NCBI GenBank assembly: GCA_944353735.1
Contig: CALVPU010000102.1
Location: 1-7,770, forward strand
Reading direction: 5' to 3'
DNA: 7,770 bases
Origin: an uncultured Eubacteriales bacterium
GTDB lineage: Bacteria; Bacillota; Clostridia; Christensenellales; Aristaeellaceae
Each line of letters starts with the position of its first letter. Within the stretch, counting starts at the first letter, position 1. The translations under genes were made by a program, and so were the position numbers. The notes beneath the pieces were generated by a model, which was not told the DNA's origin, did no database searches, and saw nothing but the letters and a program-made list of their open reading frames with translations. Positions 5,991 through 7,770 of this stretch are shown piece after piece.

Positions 5991-6818
5991 TTACAGGGAA
6001 ACCCTGCGGTCCAGCAGCGCGGCGCAGCCGAACAGCGACAGCAGGATCGACGCGAGGCAGACGCCCATGGTCGGCAGCAGCGCCGGAACGACCTGGCTCG
6101 TCAGCAGCTCGGCGGTGGTTTGCACGCGCACGGCGGCGCTGCCGCTTTCAAAGACCGCCTCCACCTGTCCCATCTCCATCGGCGTGGGGAACTGGTCGCA
6201 GATCGCGGCGATCGCCCACGTCAGCGCGAAGAACAGCAGCAGCGACGGCAGCCAGCGCCACTTCTTGTCGCGAAACAGCGTGTGTCCGACGGTGATGGCG
6301 AAGTACGCCGCCGCGAACGTCGACATCACCGACAGCAGCAGGTACGCGAGCATGAACACCGCGCTGGCGCCGAACTGACCGAGGTAGACGCCGTAGAGGC
6401 TGAGCGCCGCCTGCAGCGCCTGCAGAAACGAGCTCAGTTCGCCCATGACGTCCAGCATCAGCGCCATGTCCAGCGCGAACAGCGCCCCGAACAGCGCCGC
6501 GAACAGCACGCCGTTGAAGAACGTGTACACGTACTTGGAGCCCATGATCTTCAGCGACGAATTCGGCGTCATGAAGATCAGGTAGGAGGACTTGCTCTTC
6601 AGCTCGCCGGAATAGCTCGTCACGCCGCGCACGAACACGAAGATCGCCGCCGCGTAGGCGCAGACGAACAGCAGCATGCCGGAGATCGCCACGCCGTCCT
6701 GCGTGTCGGACAGGTACAGCGACGCGAGGAAGTAGATCTCCAGCGCCGCGGCAATGCCCAGCAGCGCCAGCGTGGCGGCGCGCGCCTTGCGGAATTCGTA
6801 TTTCACCAGCTTAAACAC
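5991..6818 (-). CDS. ABC-2-type transporter permease
   Basis: The 275-residue product is an integral membrane protein with about six predicted helices (about 16-36, 44-66, 97-121, 150-177, 189-207, 246-269). This fits the membrane half of an ABC exporter. The start FKLVKYEFRK and the segment YLIFMTPNSSLKIMGSKY between helices two and three are typical of small ABC-2 permeases of the YtrC-like kind found in Bacillota. The start chosen is a GTG at 6818 with GGAGG 9 nt upstream. An ATG at 6851 in the same frame has no such site and would overlap the ATPase gene by 41 bp. With the GTG start the genes overlap by 8 bp (GTGTTTAA), implying translational coupling to the ATPase. The cargo is unknown; relatives are linked to cell-envelope stress, antibiotic or peptide export. 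Confidence 0.85.
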   Translation of the reverse strand: MFKLVKYEFRKARAATLALLGIAAALEIYFLASLYLSDTQDGVAISGMLLFVCAYAAAIFVFVRGVTSYSGELKSKSSYLIFMTPNSSLKIMGSKYVYTFFNGVLFAALFGALFALDMALMLDVMGELSSFLQALQAALSLYGVYLGQFGASAVFMLAYLLLSVMSTFAAAYFAITVGHTLFRDKKWRWLPSLLLFFALTWAIAAICDQFPTPMEMGQVEAVFESGSAAVRVQTTAELLTSQVVPALLPTMGVCLASILLSLFGCAALLDRRVSL

Positions 6819-7524
6819 GGTCGTTCGCCTCCGTTCCCGAGAATTCCCCATAGATTTTCAGATAGAGCTCGGTCAGCGTGCCCTGCTCGGCGAGCTCGGC
6901 GCGGCTGCCCATCAGCGCGATGACGCCGTTTTTCATGTAGATGGCGTAGTCGATGTACGGGTCGAGCTCGTCGACCAGGTGCGTGGAGATGAGCATCGTG
7001 CGGGCGCTGGCGCGGTTGCGCACGATTTCGTCCACGACCTGCGCGCGCGTGAGGATGTCCACGCCGTTGAGCGGCTCGTCGAACATCATCAGCTTTGCGT
7101 CGCGGCTGAGAATCAGCGCCAGCCGGAGCTTGGCGCTCATGCCCGAGGAGAGCTGGCGGATCTTGTCGCGCGGCTCCAGCTCCATGCGCTCGATCGCCTC
7201 CGCGAAGCGCCGCGCGTCGAAGTCCTGGAAGAAGTCCTCGTAATAGCGCCCGGCGTCGGCGACCGACATGTAGTTGTAGAAGTAGTTTTCCGTGGGCATG
7301 TAGGCGATCATCGCCTTGGTCCGCGGACCGATGGGCTGACCGTCAAACGCGATCGTTCCCGAAGTCGGCTTCGTCAGACCGGCGATCATCTTCATCAGCG
7401 TCGTCTTGCCGCTGCCGTTTGGTCCCAGCAGCGCGTACGTCTTGCCCGGCTCGAGCGCAAGCGTCACGTTGTCCACCGCCGTGCGCGTCATGTACCGCCG
7501 GGTCAGGTTCCGGATTTCCAGCAT
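6811..7524 (-). CDS. ABC transporter ATP-binding protein, YtrB-like
   Basis: The 237-residue product is the ATPase half of an ABC transporter and energises the permease encoded next to it from the cytosolic face of the membrane. Visible motifs are the Walker A GPNGSGKTT (34-42), the signature LSSGM (125-129), Walker B LMMFDEP with catalytic E150 (145-151), the D-loop LNGVD (152-156) and the switch histidine H182 in STH. At the Q-loop position the sequence reads MPTENYFY, with Glu79 where Gln is usual; similar acidic residues occur in YtrB-like ATPases. The ATG at 7524 is preceded by AAGGAGA (minus strand, 7533-7539) 8 nt away; the longer frame to 7602 has no such signal. In related operons a GntR-family regulator often lies directly upstream; if present here it is beyond the window. 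Confidence 0.93.
   Translation of the reverse strand: MLEIRNLTRRYMTRTAVDNVTLALEPGKTYALLGPNGSGKTTLMKMIAGLTKPTSGTIAFDGQPIGPRTKAMIAYMPTENYFYNYMSVADAGRYYEDFFQDFDARRFAEAIERMELEPRDKIRQLSSGMSAKLRLALILSRDAKLMMFDEPLNGVDILTRAQVVDEIVRNRASARTMLISTHLVDELDPYIDYAIYMKNGVIALMGSRAELAEQGTLTELYLKIYGEFSGTEANDRV
6828..6832 (-). promoter_or_regulatory. Ribosome-binding site fixing the permease start
   Basis: GGAGG on the minus strand lies inside the last codons of the ATPase gene, 9 nt before the GTG at 6818. It supports the GTG start and a coupled 8-bp overlap. Confidence 0.75.
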
Positions 7525-7570
7525 GGTCACAGTCTCCTTGTCTCGATGTGGTTTGCGTGTGGGCGAGGCG

Positions 7571-7722
7571 GCAGGGAACGCCGTCCCCTGCGCCCCCGCC
7601 AAAGGGGCGCAGCCCCTTCGGAATCCCGCTGAACCCCGCCCGCGGCGGGGAATTGGGGCGTGGGTGCGGTCGTGGGCGGCAGAGAACCGCCCGCGGCTGT
7701 GGGGCGCCGCCCGCCGGGCGGC
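7571..7722. repeat. Cluster of GC-rich hairpins upstream of the ABC operon
   Basis: At least five perfect inverted repeats are packed into about 150 bp: 7571-7576/7586-7591 (GCAGGG/CCCTGC), 7588-7596/7604-7612 (CTGCGCCCC/GGGGCGCAG), 7634-7640/7644-7650 (CCCCGCC/GGCGGGG), 7674-7679/7687-7692 (GGGCGG/CCGCCC) and 7706-7713/7715-7722 (GCCGCCCG/CGGGCGGC). A further stem, 7602-7608/7612-7618 (AAGGGGC/GCCCCTT), competes with the second. No gene, promoter or T-run is evident between 7540 and 7770. It is probably a dispersed intergenic repeat, possibly structured in the operon's leader RNA. Confidence 0.6.
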
Positions 7723-7770
7723 GGGAGACGCTGGTCCTGTTGAGGCATTTGGCCTCTGTCCGCCTGGACG

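Noticed and set aside
3320..6295. A plus-strand open frame of 991 codons opposite uvrC and the permease
   Set aside because: It is antisense to uvrC, whose domains are unmistakable, has no ribosome-binding site or recognisable fold, and arises because GC-rich codons leave few stops on the other strand.
6819..6851. ATG at 6851 as the permease start
   Set aside because: No Shine-Dalgarno sequence before it; the GTG at 6818 has GGAGG and a normal coupling overlap with the ATPase gene.
7527..7748. Small minus-strand open frame upstream of the ATPase gene
   Set aside because: It runs through the hairpin cluster, is Pro/Gly/Arg-rich, and has no ribosome-binding site or known relative.

Overview
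This 7.8 kb window is a strongly GC-rich, gene-dense bacterial segment. Strong AGGAGG ribosome-binding sites, a YtrB-like ABC exporter pair and GC-rich intergenic repeats suggest a high-GC Clostridia-type Bacillota, perhaps a gut-associated lineage. That assignment is an inference from style, not from a marker gene.

Left part (1-2149 and on): the window opens inside the 3' end of a plus-strand membrane protein gene, probably an acyltransferase-3 type protein. Its last codons lie in a 50-bp sequence that is repeated 69 bp downstream. After about 450 bp with no convincing gene comes a tight two-gene plus-strand operon. The first gene (890-2149) encodes a phosphoglycerate kinase whose motifs match the archaeal rather than the usual bacterial form. 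The second (2164-3417), 14 bp later, encodes a LarA-type nickel-dependent 2-hydroxyacid racemase with its catalytic residues in place. Pairing a carboxylate kinase with a hydroxyacid racemase or epimerase is the most interesting feature here and suggests an uncharacterised hydroxyacid pathway.

Middle (3418-3910): a convergent intergenic region holds two full copies and one truncated copy of a 142-143 bp tandem repeat, each starting with a terminator-like hairpin. It ends in a textbook hairpin terminator with a perfect 15-bp stem that serves uvrC and possibly also the plus-strand operon.

Right part (3911-7770, minus strand): in transcription order, an ABC transporter ATPase (6811-7524), its six-helix permease (5991-6818, start overlapping the ATPase stop by 8 bp) and uvrC (3911-5947, 43 bp further on). 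All three may be one transcript. UvrC has all its domains plus an unusual acidic 58-residue tail containing a recent 36-bp duplication. The upstream side of the ABC operon (7525-7770) has no gene but carries five or more closely packed GC-rich hairpins.
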